23,826 nucleotides of DNA from Brevundimonas sp. (GCA_022712235.1 JALAGW010000156.1:1-23826), one strand, 5' to 3'. Counted from the first letter of the stretch, positions 1 through 8,559 are shown. Made by a program: numbers and translations. Notes: generated from the sequence alone by a model not told the origin.

Positions 1-471
1 CCCCTGCACGGCGCCGCCGGCTCTGGCGTGGTGCGGCTGAAGGCCGACGACCCCAATCTGGAAGCCCTGATCGAGATTCACGCCGCCGGCTCGCGCGACC
101 CTCTGGTGATCCAGAAATTTATTCCGGCGGTATCGGCGGGCGACAAGCGCGTCATCCTTATCGACGGCGAGCCGGTCGGCGCCATCACCCGCATCCCGGC
201 CAAGGACCAGGTGCGCTCCGACCTGCGCGTCGGCGGCACGGCGGCGCCGGTCGAGCTGACGCCGCGCGACCTGGAGATCTGCGCCGCCATCGGTCCCTAT
301 CTGAGGGAACGCGGTCTGATCTTCGTCGGCATCGACGTGATCGGCGACTATCTGACCGAGATCAACGTCACCTCGCCCACCGGCGCCCAGCAGCTGCTGA
401 AGTTCTCGGGCGTCGATGCGACGGCCTTGATGTGGGACGTGATCGAAAGGAAGACGCGCGAAGCCCGCTAG
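1..471 (+). CDS. gshB: Glutathione synthase, C-terminal half (5' end outside window)
   Basis: The reading frame is open from base 1 and ends at TAG 469-471, leaving 156 residues of an enzyme normally about 310-320 long. It ligates glycine to gamma-glutamylcysteine using ATP, the last step of cytosolic glutathione synthesis. The fragment opens inside the ATP-grasp domain at the glycine-rich loop PLHGAAGSGV. It continues with the GDKRVILIDGEPVGAITR strand typical of GshB and ends with the family signature EINVTSPTG, whose Glu and Asn bind Mg2+ in this fold. It is the first of several co-directional genes, with an exported protein starting 25 bp downstream. The identification rests on these motifs; the N-terminal substrate-binding part cannot be seen. 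Confidence 0.93.
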   Translation, partial: PLHGAAGSGVVRLKADDPNLEALIEIHAAGSRDPLVIQKFIPAVSAGDKRVILIDGEPVGAITRIPAKDQVRSDLRVGGTAAPVELTPRDLEICAAIGPYLRERGLIFVGIDVIGDYLTEINVTSPTGAQQLLKFSGVDATALMWDVIERKTREAR

Positions 472-496
472 GGCGCGCACAACGGGAGGGGACCCC

Positions 497-1183
497 ATGA
501 CCAGAACGACGACCGCCGGGGCGCTGAGCGCCTTGACCCTGCTGATCGCCGCGCCGGCGACGGCGCAGGACGCCGCGCCGAAACGCCCGTCGATGGAGGT
601 GCTGGAGCGGATCATCGAGACCCGCACGCCGCAGACGCGCGTCGAGACGCCGGACCATGAGCGCATCACCGCCCGACGCATCGATATCGTCGACGCCGAC
701 GGGACCATCCGCATGACCCTTTCAGGGGCCACGCCCGCCCCCATCATCGATGGCATTCAGTACAAGCGCGCCTTCAACGTGGCCGGTCTGATCCTCTATG
801 ACGACAAGGGCAGCGAGCGTGGCGGGTTCGGCACCGCCGACGTCGATGGCGGCATGGCCGTGCTGGCCCTGGATCACCCGGCCATGGACGCGATCGGCTG
901 GCGCGTGTCGCCGGACGGCGCCGTCAGCTTCGTCATCAACCAGGCCCCGCCCCTGATCCGCGAGCCGGGTTTGGGAGACGCCCTGGTGCCGGGGGTGCAG
1001 ACGCCGACACGGATGCGTCTGTCGGTCGCCGCAGACGGGACGCCCGCCGTGGCCCTGTCGGACAAGAACGACCGGCCGCGCGTGCGGATGACGGTGACCG
1101 AGGAAGGCTTCGGCGCCATCCAGTTCCTCAATGCGGCGGGCGAGGTGATCCACACCCTGGCGCCCGAAGCCGACCTGCCCTGA
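497..1183 (+). CDS. Exported protein of unknown function
   Basis: This is a 228-residue protein I do not recognise. The ATG at 497 follows a purine-rich Shine-Dalgarno (GGGAGGGG, 484-491). The N-terminus looks like a Sec signal peptide: Arg near the start, a hydrophobic stretch about 8-19, and cleavage probably after TAQ (residue 24). The mature part is rich in short beta-like segments in which an acidic/Gly turn is followed by Arg and a hydrophobic residue. Examples are IDIVDADGTIRMTLSG near residues 55-70, LILYDDKGSERGGFG near 95-110, and a C-terminal SDKNDRPRVRMTVTEEG segment near 190-205. This suggests a repeated beta-strand unit. There are no cysteines and no TM segment beyond the signal. 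It sits between gshB and comM, 25 bp after the former, and may share its transcript. Confidence 0.85.
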   Translation: MTRTTTAGALSALTLLIAAPATAQDAAPKRPSMEVLERIIETRTPQTRVETPDHERITARRIDIVDADGTIRMTLSGATPAPIIDGIQYKRAFNVAGLILYDDKGSERGGFGTADVDGGMAVLALDHPAMDAIGWRVSPDGAVSFVINQAPPLIREPGLGDALVPGVQTPTRMRLSVAADGTPAVALSDKNDRPRVRMTVTEEGFGAIQFLNAAGEVIHTLAPEADLP

Positions 1184-1261
1184 TCTGATTTCGAGTAACG
1201 GCGCTCTTGCGGTCTGCTTGAGTTCGTGATTTGTTCTCTTTCGGTCAGCGGGAGGGAGCCC

Positions 1262-2848
1262 ATGGTCGCGCGGGTGGTGACGGTCGCCTTCGACGGGGTC
1301 GAGGCGCGGCGGGTCGATGTCGAGGTGCAGCAGGTGGCGACGCCCGCCGGGGCTTTCGCCATCGTCGGCCTGCCGGACAAGGCGGTGGCCGAGAGCCGCG
1401 AACGGGTGCGCGGCGCCTTCGCCGGCATCGGCCTGGCCCTGCCGCCCAAGAAGGTGATCGCCAACCTGGCCCCCGCAGACCTGCCCAAGGAAGGCAGTCA
1501 TTTCGACCTGCCGATCGCCCTGGCCCTGCTGGCCTCCATGGGGGTGATCGCGCCGGACGCCCTGGACGGCTGGGCGGCGGTCGGGGAACTGGGACTGGAC
1601 GGCCAGATCGCGGCCGTGGGTGGAACCTTGCCGGCGGCCATGGCGGCGGGGGCCATGGGGCTGGGCCTCATCTGTCCCGAGGCCAACGGCCCCGAGGCGG
1701 CCTGGGCGGGCGACACCGCCATCCTGGCGCCGCGCTCGCTGATCGGCCTGATCAATCATTTCCGGGGAACCCAGGTGCTGCGGGCGCCCGAGCCCGGCCC
1801 GGTGACGATGGGCGGCGCGGTTCCCGACCTGCGCGAGGTCAAGGGCCAGGAGAGCGCCAAGCGGGCGCTGGAGATCGCCGCGGCGGGCGGCCACAACCTG
1901 CTCTTCATCGGCCCGCCCGGTTCGGGCAAGTCGATGATGGCCCAGCGTCTGCCCGGCCTCTTGCCGCCGCTGACGCCGCAGGAACTGCTGGAGACCTCCA
2001 TGGTCTGGTCGGTGGCGGGCCTGATCGATCGCGGCGCCCTGACCCGCGACCGGCCCTTCCGCGCGCCGCACCATTCCGCCTCCATGGCGGCCCTGACCGG
2101 CGGGGGGCTGAGGGCCAAGCCGGGCGAGGCCTCGCTGGCCCACAACGGCGTGCTCTTCCTCGATGAACTGCCGGAATATTCTGCCCAGGCGCTGGATAGT
2201 CTGCGTCAGCCGCTGGAGACGGGCGAGATCGTGGTGGCGCGGGCCAACGCCCATGTCCGCTATCCGGCGCGGTTCCAGCTGGTGGCGGCGATGAACCCCT
2301 GCCGCTGCGGCCTCGGCGGCGCCGGGCGCGGCGCCTGCGGCAAGGCTCCGCGCTGCCAGAGGGACTATCAGAACCGCATCTCCGGCCCGATGTTCGACCG
2401 CATCGACCTGACGGTGGAGACCCCGCCGGTCACCGCCGCCGACATGGCCCTGCCGCCGCCCGCCGAGGGCACGGCCGAGGCCGCCGCCCGCGTGGCCACC
2501 GCCCGCGCCCAGCAGGAGGAGCGGGTGCGCGCGGCAGGCTTCGATCCCGACAAGGCGCGCGATCAGGCCATCAACGCCCGCGCCTCGGGCGAGACCCTGG
2601 AGCGTTTCGCCGCGCCGGATGACGCGGGCCGGGCCCTGCTGATGCGGGCGGGCGAGGCCGGAGGGCTGACGGCGCGGGGGTGGACCCGGACCCTGCGGCT
2701 GGCGCGCACCATCGCCGACCTGGACGGCTCGACCGGGGTGCTGCGCCGTCACGTCGCCGAGGCCCTGATGTATCGGCGGACGACCATTGGGGCCCAGGGT
2801 GATTTCGACCGCCAGACGGCGCACCGCAGCGAGGCGCCAATTTTCTGA
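1262..2848 (+). CDS. comM: ComM/YifB-family Mg-chelatase-like AAA+ ATPase
   Basis: This 528-residue protein is the usual length for ComM/YifB. The family is a hexameric AAA+ helicase-like ATPase that promotes branch migration and integration of incoming DNA during natural transformation. The N-terminal domain carries the family pattern IVGLPDKAVAESRERVR and KKVIANLAPADLPKEGSHFD. The AAA+ core has Walker A GPPGSGKS (217-224) and Walker B VLFLDEL (about 297-303). An insertion, NPCRCG...CGKAPRC, has four cysteines (347, 349, 359, 365) like the ComM zinc motif. The C-terminus has the Mg-chelatase helical domain. I chose ATG 1262 because of a strong GGGAGGGA (1250-1257) five bases upstream and because homologs begin at MVARV; a GTG at 1226 would add 12 unconvincing residues. 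Known competence genes are otherwise absent here. Confidence 0.95.
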   Translation: MVARVVTVAFDGVEARRVDVEVQQVATPAGAFAIVGLPDKAVAESRERVRGAFAGIGLALPPKKVIANLAPADLPKEGSHFDLPIALALLASMGVIAPDALDGWAAVGELGLDGQIAAVGGTLPAAMAAGAMGLGLICPEANGPEAAWAGDTAILAPRSLIGLINHFRGTQVLRAPEPGPVTMGGAVPDLREVKGQESAKRALEIAAAGGHNLLFIGPPGSGKSMMAQRLPGLLPPLTPQELLETSMVWSVAGLIDRGALTRDRPFRAPHHSASMAALTGGGLRAKPGEASLAHNGVLFLDELPEYSAQALDSLRQPLETGEIVVARANAHVRYPARFQLVAAMNPCRCGLGGAGRGACGKAPRCQRDYQNRISGPMFDRIDLTVETPPVTAADMALPPPAEGTAEAAARVATARAQQEERVRAAGFDPDKARDQAINARASGETLERFAAPDDAGRALLMRAGEAGGLTARGWTRTLRLARTIADLDGSTGVLRRHVAEALMYRRTTIGAQGDFDRQTAHRSEAPIF

Positions 2849-2918
2849 AGCATGACCTTCTGAGACCTGAAACCCTCGTTCGGCCACGCTTAACCCTTTG
2901 GGCGCTAGGCTGGCGCTC

Positions 2919-4466
2919 ATGGGACAGGCACGCAGAACGCACGCACCGACTAGGATCACGCCCGCCGCCGCCCCCGGAGCGGCCTCGGACGCGCCCGAGC
3001 AGCAATTCCTGCGCCTGATGAGCCACGAGATGCGCACGCCCCTGAACGGGGTGATCGGCATGCTGGGCCTGTTGTCGCGGACCAGGCTGGACGGGGCGCA
3101 ACGGGCCTATGCCGAGGCGGCGCAGAAGTCGGCCGAGCATCTGCTGGGCCTGGTCAATGATCTGCTGGACTTCGCCCGGCTGGAGGCCGGGGCGCTGGAG
3201 TTCGATCCCGCCCCCGTCGATCTGGAGGGCCTGACGCGCGGCGTGGCCGAACTGCTCAGCCCCAAGGCCCATGACAAGGGGCTGGAGATCGTCTGGTCCG
3301 TCGCCGCCGATGCGCCCGACGTCATCGCCGACGAGGGCCGCCTGCGTCAGGTCCTGTTCAACCTGGCCGGCAACGCCGTGAAATTCACCGACCGGGGCGG
3401 GGTCCGCCTGACGGTCGAACGCGCCGGCGGAACCGCCGCGCGTCCGCGTCTGGCCTTCATCGTCGACGATACGGGCCCCGGCGTGCCCGCAGAAGCCCGC
3501 AGCCGCATCTTCGATGAGTTCGGTCATGCCGACGCTTCCGACGCCGCCCGTTTCGACGGCGCCGGTCTGGGTCTGGCCGTGGTCCGCCGGCTGGCCCAGG
3601 CCATGGGCGGCACGGTCGCCGTGAGCGACAGGCCCGACGGCCCCGGCGCCCGTTTCCGCTTCGAGGCCCCCTTCCCCGTGGCCGCCGATGCTTCGCCACG
3701 CGAGCGCCCCTTGGACGGGGTCGTGGTGGCGGTCCGGACGCCCGATCCCTTCGTGCGCCAGGCGGCGGCAGCCCAGATCGAGGCGTCAGGCGGTCGCGTC
3801 GCGCGTCAGGCGGGCGTGACCCTGATCGACCACGCCATGGCCGAGGACGGCGCCCTGATGGTCAAGCCGTCGCAGGGCGAGGCCGTCATCCTGCTGAAGC
3901 CGAGCGAACGCGATCTGGTCGACCGTTATCGCGCGGCGGGTTTCCACGGCTATCTGATCAAGCCGCTGCGGCGAGCCTCCTTGGCCGAGCGCGTTCTGGC
4001 GGCGGCGGGTCGCCGCAAGGGTCTGAGCGTCGCGGTCGGACGGGGCCAGGAGGACGACCGGGTCACCCCCGTCGCCTTCAAGGGCCTCAGGGTCCTGCTG
4101 GTCGAGGACAATCCGGTCGGCGCCCTTCTGGCCAAGACCCTGCTGCGTCGCGAGGGGTGCGTGGTGCAGACGGCGGCCGACGGCCATGAGGCCTTGCAGA
4201 CGCTGAAGGAGGCGCGCTTCGATCTGATCTTCATGGACATGCGGATGCCGCGCATGGATGGTCCGGCGGCGGCGCGCGCCCTGCGAGCGCGTGGCGAGCG
4301 CACCCCCATCGTCGCCCTGACCGCCAACGCCTTCGCCGAGGACCGCATCGCCTGTCTGGAGGCGGGCATGAACGATCACCTGACCAAGCCGCTGGAGGCC
4401 GACGCCCTGCGCGTCGCCCTGACCCGCTGGACGAACGTCGGCAACCGCGCCAAGGTCGGGGCCTAG
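2919..4466 (+). CDS. shkA: ShkA-like hybrid histidine kinase with pseudo-receiver, DDR linker and receiver
   Basis: This is a 515-residue soluble hybrid kinase. The DHp domain has the H-box SHEMRTPLNG with phospho-accepting His36. The CA domain has the N-box NLAGNAVKF, G1 DDTGPGVP and G2 GLGLAVV. A degenerate first receiver follows (about 263-368), lacking a normal acidic pocket and phospho-acceptor, then a linker containing Asp-Asp-Arg at 379-381. Last comes an intact receiver (about 388-505; VLLVEDN, Asp440 in FMDMRMPRMDG, Lys near 490). This matches C. crescentus ShkA, where c-di-GMP binds the pseudo-receiver and displaces the DDR motif that locks the kinase. As I remember them, the ligand residues R324, Y338 and R344 correspond here to R331, Y345 and R351, and D430 to D440. 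In Caulobacter the phosphate passes to ShpA and then TacA. No strong Shine-Dalgarno precedes the ATG, so it may be leaderless; a TTG at 2898 is an unlikely alternative start. Confidence 0.88.
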   Translation: MGQARRTHAPTRITPAAAPGAASDAPEQQFLRLMSHEMRTPLNGVIGMLGLLSRTRLDGAQRAYAEAAQKSAEHLLGLVNDLLDFARLEAGALEFDPAPVDLEGLTRGVAELLSPKAHDKGLEIVWSVAADAPDVIADEGRLRQVLFNLAGNAVKFTDRGGVRLTVERAGGTAARPRLAFIVDDTGPGVPAEARSRIFDEFGHADASDAARFDGAGLGLAVVRRLAQAMGGTVAVSDRPDGPGARFRFEAPFPVAADASPRERPLDGVVVAVRTPDPFVRQAAAAQIEASGGRVARQAGVTLIDHAMAEDGALMVKPSQGEAVILLKPSERDLVDRYRAAGFHGYLIKPLRRASLAERVLAAAGRRKGLSVAVGRGQEDDRVTPVAFKGLRVLLVEDNPVGALLAKTLLRREGCVVQTAADGHEALQTLKEARFDLIFMDMRMPRMDGPAAARALRARGERTPIVALTANAFAEDRIACLEAGMNDHLTKPLEADALRVALTRWTNVGNRAKVGA

Positions 4467-4484
4467 TTACCACGACCGCCCGTT

Positions 4485-4503
4485 TCCGGCGGCGTCCGCC
4501 GGA
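4485..4503 (+). promoter_or_regulatory. Hairpin overlapping the ampG Shine-Dalgarno
   Basis: A perfect 8-bp stem (4485-4492 paired with 4496-4503) closes a 3-base loop (CGT) in the 44-bp shkA-ampG gap. Its 3' arm contains the GGA of the GGAGAG ribosome-binding site (4501-4506) of the next gene. No T-tract follows, so a classical terminator is unlikely. Occlusion of the ribosome-binding site is possible, but this is inferred from sequence only. Confidence 0.45.
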
Positions 4504-4510
4504 GAGCCGC

Positions 4511-6190
4511 ATGACCGATACGAAGACGCCCGTTTCCGAGGTGGCGGCCCTGCAGCCGTCGCCGAAAGGTCTGGGCGTTCTGAAGGCGGCCTTCCGCGAG
4601 CGTCGCACCCTGGCCATGCTGCTGCTCGGCTTCTCCGCCGGCCTGCCCTTCGCCATGCTGTTCGGCACCCTGAACGCCTGGCTGTCGGACGCGGGCGTGT
4701 CGGTGGCCACCATCGGCGTCCTGTCCTGGGTGGGCCTGTTCGGCGCCTTCATATTCCTGTGGTCGCCCTCGGTCGGCCTGACCCCGCCGATCATCGGCAA
4801 GATGGGACGGCGCCGCTCCTGGCTGATCCTGTGTCAGGTGGTTCTGGTCGGGGCGCTGCTGACCATCGCCCTGTCGCATCCGGGCACGGGCGCCATCGCC
4901 ATGCTGGCGGGCGCGGCGGCGCTCGGCGCCTTCGCCTCGGCGACCCAGGACATCGTCATCGACACCTGGCGGATCGAGGTCGCGGACGAGCGCGTCCCGG
5001 TCGATCTGCTGTCCACCGTCTATCAGCTGGGCTTCCGCACGGCGGCCCTGGTGGGCGGCGCGGGGGCCCTGGTGCTGGCGGATCACCTCGGCTGGTCCTC
5101 GACCTTCGTCATCGGCGCGGGCCTGATGGGGCTGGGCCTGCTGGGAACCCTGATCGCGCCCGAGCCCAGGCCCGCGGCCAAGCAGGCGATCGCCCGCGAG
5201 CGCATCGGCTCGCCGCGTCTGCGCATGATCGCCCTGGCCGCCACCCTGATCGCCTGGGCCTGGGCCGCCTTCATGCTGATCCGTTTCATGGTCACGGCGC
5301 TCAGCGTCACCCCGGCCCCGAGCGCGGGCGAGTTCACCGCCACATGGGGGCCGTGGATCGTCGGCGGCGCTGTGATCCTGCCCGCCATTCTGGCCGGGCT
5401 GATCGTCTGGCGCGGCGGCAAGACGGGACCGGTTTCGGGCGAGCGCGATGCGCCGGCCTTCGCCAACACCCTCTATGACGCCATCCTGGCGCCCCTGGTC
5501 GAGCTGATGGGGCGTCTGGGCTGGGGCGCGGTCATCGTCCTGGGCCTGATCCTGACCTATCGCATCACCGACGGGGTCTGGGGGCCGTTCGCCTTCCCCT
5601 TCTACATGGGGGATACCGGCGGCGCCCTGGGTCACACCAAGACCGAGATCGCCCTGGCGTCCAAGACCTTCGGCGTGGTCATGACCATCCTGGGCATTGG
5701 TCTGGGCGGCTGGGCGCTTCTGGTCATCGGGCGGATGGCCAGCCTGCTGCTGGGCGCGGCCCTGTCGGCGGCGACCAATCTGCTGATGATGGATCTGGCG
5801 CTCGGCGCGCCGGTCATCCATCCCTTCATGGCGACGACCGGTCTCTACAAGCTGTTCGGCCTGTTCCACGTCGGTGAGCCCCTGGCGCGGCTGATGCTGG
5901 CCATCGCGGGCGAGAACATCGCCGGCGGCTTCGCGGGCGCGGCCTTCGTCGCCTATCTGTCGGCCCTGTCGAACAAGATGATAGGCGCGGTGCAGTTCGC
6001 GGTCTTCACCTCTCTGGCCCTGCTGATCGGCACCCTGGGGCGCGGCGCACTCGGTGAACTGATCGAGCGGCAGGGCTATGCCGCCATGTTTGTCATCGCC
6101 GCCTGGCTGGGCCTGATCGCTGTCGTCTTCTGCGCTATGGAGTGGGTGCGACAGAGCTTGGAGTTGCGGCGCCTGAAGCGGAAGGCCTAG
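4511..6190 (+). CDS. AmpG-like MFS permease (muropeptide transporter family)
   Basis: This is a 559-residue inner-membrane protein with about 12-14 predicted TM segments. AmpG proteins import anhydro-muropeptides for cell-wall recycling. The N-terminal stretch (residues 33-90) closely follows the family, including LLLGFSAGLPFAMLFGTLNA, AWLSDAGVS, IGVLSWVGL and FLWSP. The region around GALGHTKTEIALASKTFGV resembles the second-half AmpG motif. The usual Asp-Arg after FLWAP is replaced by a longer SVGLTPPIIGKMGRRRSW loop, and the middle (about 190-310) has an extra hydrophobic and cytoplasmic stretch, so the substrate may differ. ATG 4511 is preceded by GGAGAG (4501-4506), partly inside a hairpin. 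No ampR or beta-lactamase gene is nearby. The family call is firm; calling it a true ampG is not. Confidence 0.8.
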   Translation: MTDTKTPVSEVAALQPSPKGLGVLKAAFRERRTLAMLLLGFSAGLPFAMLFGTLNAWLSDAGVSVATIGVLSWVGLFGAFIFLWSPSVGLTPPIIGKMGRRRSWLILCQVVLVGALLTIALSHPGTGAIAMLAGAAALGAFASATQDIVIDTWRIEVADERVPVDLLSTVYQLGFRTAALVGGAGALVLADHLGWSSTFVIGAGLMGLGLLGTLIAPEPRPAAKQAIARERIGSPRLRMIALAATLIAWAWAAFMLIRFMVTALSVTPAPSAGEFTATWGPWIVGGAVILPAILAGLIVWRGGKTGPVSGERDAPAFANTLYDAILAPLVELMGRLGWGAVIVLGLILTYRITDGVWGPFAFPFYMGDTGGALGHTKTEIALASKTFGVVMTILGIGLGGWALLVIGRMASLLLGAALSAATNLLMMDLALGAPVIHPFMATTGLYKLFGLFHVGEPLARLMLAIAGENIAGGFAGAAFVAYLSALSNKMIGAVQFAVFTSLALLIGTLGRGALGELIERQGYAAMFVIAAWLGLIAVVFCAMEWVRQSLELRRLKRKA

Positions 6191-6203
6191 GGCCCAAACG
6201 CAA

Positions 6204-6227
6204 AGAGGCGGCCCGAAGGCCGCCTCT
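6204..6227. terminator. Bidirectional intrinsic terminator between ampG-like gene and maeB
   Basis: A perfect 10-bp GC-rich stem (6204-6213 with 6218-6227) closes a CGAA tetraloop. It lies between convergent genes, 13 bp after the permease stop and 24 bp after the maeB stop, so it can serve both strands. T-rich tails are weak on either side (CGTCTTT on +, TTTG on -). Confidence 0.75.
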
Positions 6228-6251
6228 CGACGTCTTTCAGGCGCTGAGCCG

Positions 6252-8531
6252 TCAGTCTTCGACCGAAGCGCCCTCGGCGTAGGCGGCGAAGGTGGCGGCG
6301 GTGATGATCTCGTTGACCGAAGCGCCCAGGGGCACGATCTGCACCGACTTCTCTAGGCCGACCAGCAGGGGGCCGATGACCGTGGCGCCGCCCAGCGATT
6401 GCACCAGACGCGTCGAGATGGCGGCCGAATGGATGGCCGGCATGACCAGGACGTTGGCGTCGCCGGTCAGGCGCATGAAGGGATAGTTGGCGCGGGCCTC
6501 GGGGTTGAGCGCCAGTTCGGGCGGCATTTCGCCTTCGTATTCGAAGTCGACGTCCATGCCGTCCAGGATGCGGATGGCCTCGCGCACCTTCTCGCCGCGG
6601 TCGCCGGGCGGGTCGCCGAAGGTCGAGTAGCTGAGGAAGGCGACGCGTGGCGTGCGGCCCAGCTTCTTGACCGTGGCGGCGGCCTTGATGGCGATCTCGG
6701 CCAGTTCGGCGGCGTTGGGCAGTTCGTGGATCGAGGTGTCGGCCACGAACAGGGTGCGGCCCTTGGCCAGCAGGATCGACAGGCCGATCATGCGGTCCGT
6801 GACGTCGAGGACGCGGCGGACTTCCTTGAGGGCCATGTTGAAGTTGCGGGTCACGCCGGTGACCATGCAGTCGGCCTGACCGCGCGCGATCATGGTGGCG
6901 CCGAAGTAGTTGCGGTCCTGATTGATCATGCGCTGCACGTCGCGACGCAGATAGCCGCGGCGGTTCAGGCGCTCATACAGCCAGTCCGTGTATTCGACAT
7001 TGTGGCCCGAGGTGCGGGCGTTGACGATCTCGATGCCGAGTTCGTCGAAGTTCAGGCCGGCCTCGGCGGCGTTCTGTCGGATCAGATCCTCGCGGCCGAC
7101 CAGGATGGGGGTGCCCAGCTCGGCCTGCTTGAAGGCCCAGGCGGCGCGGATGACCGACTGCTCCTCGCCCTCGGCGAAGACCACGCGTTGCTTCGGTCCC
7201 GAACGCACGGCCGAGGAGATCTTCTGCATCAGGGCGGCGGACGGATCGACCCGCTGCTTCAGGGCGATGCGATAGGCGTCCATGTCGGCGATGGGCTTGC
7301 GGGCCACGCCGGTCTCCATCGCCGTCTGGGCGATGAAGGGCGGGATGTACCAGATCAGGCGCGGGTCGAACGGGGTCGGGATGATGTATTCCGGCCCGAA
7401 CTTCAGCTTGCGGCCGCGATAGGCGGCGGCGACCTCGTCCGGCACGTCCTCGCGGGCCAGGGCCGCCAGGGCGTGGGCGCAGGCGATCTTCATCTCGTGG
7501 TTGATCTGGCGCGCGCGCACGTCCAGCGCGCCCCGGAACAGATAGGGGAAGGCCAGGACGTTGTTGACCTGGTTCACATAGTCCGAGCGGCCGGTGGCGA
7601 TGATGGCGTCCGAACGCACCGACTTGACGTCTTCCGGCGTGATCTCGGGATCGGGGTTGGCCATGGCGAAGATGATCGGATTGGGCGCCATGGAGGCGAC
7701 CATTTCCTTGGTGATCGCGCCCTTGGCCGACAGACCCAGCACGACGTCGGCGCCGACCATGGCCTCGGCCAGGGTGCGCAGCGGGGTGTCGGTGGCGTGG
7801 GCCGCCTGCCATTGCGAGACGTTGTCGCGGCCCTTGTAGATGACGCCCTCGCGGTCGCAGATGACCGTATTCTCGGCCTTGACCCCGGCGGCCTTCATCA
7901 GGGCGATGGACGACAGGCCCGCGGCCCCGGCGCCCGAGAGGACGACCTTGAGGTCCTCCAGCTTCTTGCCGACGATATGGGCCGCGTTGATCAGGCCGGC
8001 GGTCGAGATGATGGCGGTGCCATGCTGGTCGTCATGGAAGACGGGGATGTCCAGCAGGTCCTGAAGCTGGGCCTCGATTTCGAAGCATTCCGGGGATTTG
8101 ATGTCCTCCAGGTTGATGCCGCCCCAGGTGTCGCCGATGTTCTTGACCACGGTGATGAACTCGTCCGGGTCGGTAGTCTTCACCTCGACGTCGAAGCTGT
8201 CGACGTCGGCGAAGCGCTTGAACAGGACCGACTTGCCTTCCATCACCGGCTTGGACGCCATGTGGCCGAGGTTGCCGAGGCCCAGGATGGCGGTGCCGTT
8301 CGAGATGACGGCGACCATATTGCCCTTGGACGTATAGTCGTAGGCCTTGTCCGCATCGGCGGCGATGGCCAGGACCGGCACGGCCACGCCCGGCGAATAG
8401 GCCAGCGAGAGATCACGCTGGGTCGCCATCGGCTTGGTCGGGGCCATGGAGATCTTGCCCGGCGTCGGATCGCTGTGGAACTCCAGAGCGTCGTCGTCGG
8501 AGAAGGTCTGTTTGTCGGTCAGTTCGGGCAT
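6252..8531 (-). CDS. maeB: NADP-dependent malic enzyme with C-terminal phosphotransacetylase-like domain
   Basis: This 759-residue, MaeB-type fusion decarboxylates malate to pyruvate with reduction of NAD(P)+ in the cytosol. The malic enzyme part (about 1-425) shows SLAYSPG with catalytic Tyr45, catalytic Lys100 in VMEGKS, and metal ligands in INLEDIKSPECFEIE and FHDDQHGTA. The nucleotide-binding loop is SGAGAAGLSS (199-208). The C-terminal part (about 430-755) is a phosphotransacetylase-like domain beginning near SGPKQRVVFAEGEEQ. In MaeB enzymes this domain is generally a non-catalytic acetyl-CoA-sensing module that aids oligomerisation. The start ATG (8529-8531) is preceded only by a weak GAG. 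It follows dapF on the same strand after an 87-106-bp gap, and its 3' end faces the ampG-like gene across a terminator. Confidence 0.96.
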   Translation of the reverse strand: MPELTDKQTFSDDDALEFHSDPTPGKISMAPTKPMATQRDLSLAYSPGVAVPVLAIAADADKAYDYTSKGNMVAVISNGTAILGLGNLGHMASKPVMEGKSVLFKRFADVDSFDVEVKTTDPDEFITVVKNIGDTWGGINLEDIKSPECFEIEAQLQDLLDIPVFHDDQHGTAIISTAGLINAAHIVGKKLEDLKVVLSGAGAAGLSSIALMKAAGVKAENTVICDREGVIYKGRDNVSQWQAAHATDTPLRTLAEAMVGADVVLGLSAKGAITKEMVASMAPNPIIFAMANPDPEITPEDVKSVRSDAIIATGRSDYVNQVNNVLAFPYLFRGALDVRARQINHEMKIACAHALAALAREDVPDEVAAAYRGRKLKFGPEYIIPTPFDPRLIWYIPPFIAQTAMETGVARKPIADMDAYRIALKQRVDPSAALMQKISSAVRSGPKQRVVFAEGEEQSVIRAAWAFKQAELGTPILVGREDLIRQNAAEAGLNFDELGIEIVNARTSGHNVEYTDWLYERLNRRGYLRRDVQRMINQDRNYFGATMIARGQADCMVTGVTRNFNMALKEVRRVLDVTDRMIGLSILLAKGRTLFVADTSIHELPNAAELAEIAIKAAATVKKLGRTPRVAFLSYSTFGDPPGDRGEKVREAIRILDGMDVDFEYEGEMPPELALNPEARANYPFMRLTGDANVLVMPAIHSAAISTRLVQSLGGATVIGPLLVGLEKSVQIVPLGASVNEIITAATFAAYAEGASVED

Positions 8532-8543
8532 TTCGATCTCGGG

Positions 8544-8559
8544 AAAGGCAGGCGCCTTT
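8544..8559. repeat. Short inverted repeat in maeB 5' region
   Basis: A 6-bp stem (8544-8549 with 8554-8559) closes a 4-base loop; its right half contains the palindrome AGGCGCCT (8550-8557). It lies 13 bp upstream of the maeB start codon. On the minus strand it is not followed by a T-tract. It could be an operator or a leader hairpin; the evidence is weak. Confidence 0.3.

Noticed and set aside
2889..2905. Possible CtrA box (TTAA-N7-TTAA) before shkA
   Set aside because: Only one TTAA half is present and the second half is GC-rich.
722..3061. 779-residue minus-strand frame opposite the comM region
   Set aside because: It spans parts of three plus-strand genes, is antisense to the ComM Walker motifs and has shadow-like composition.
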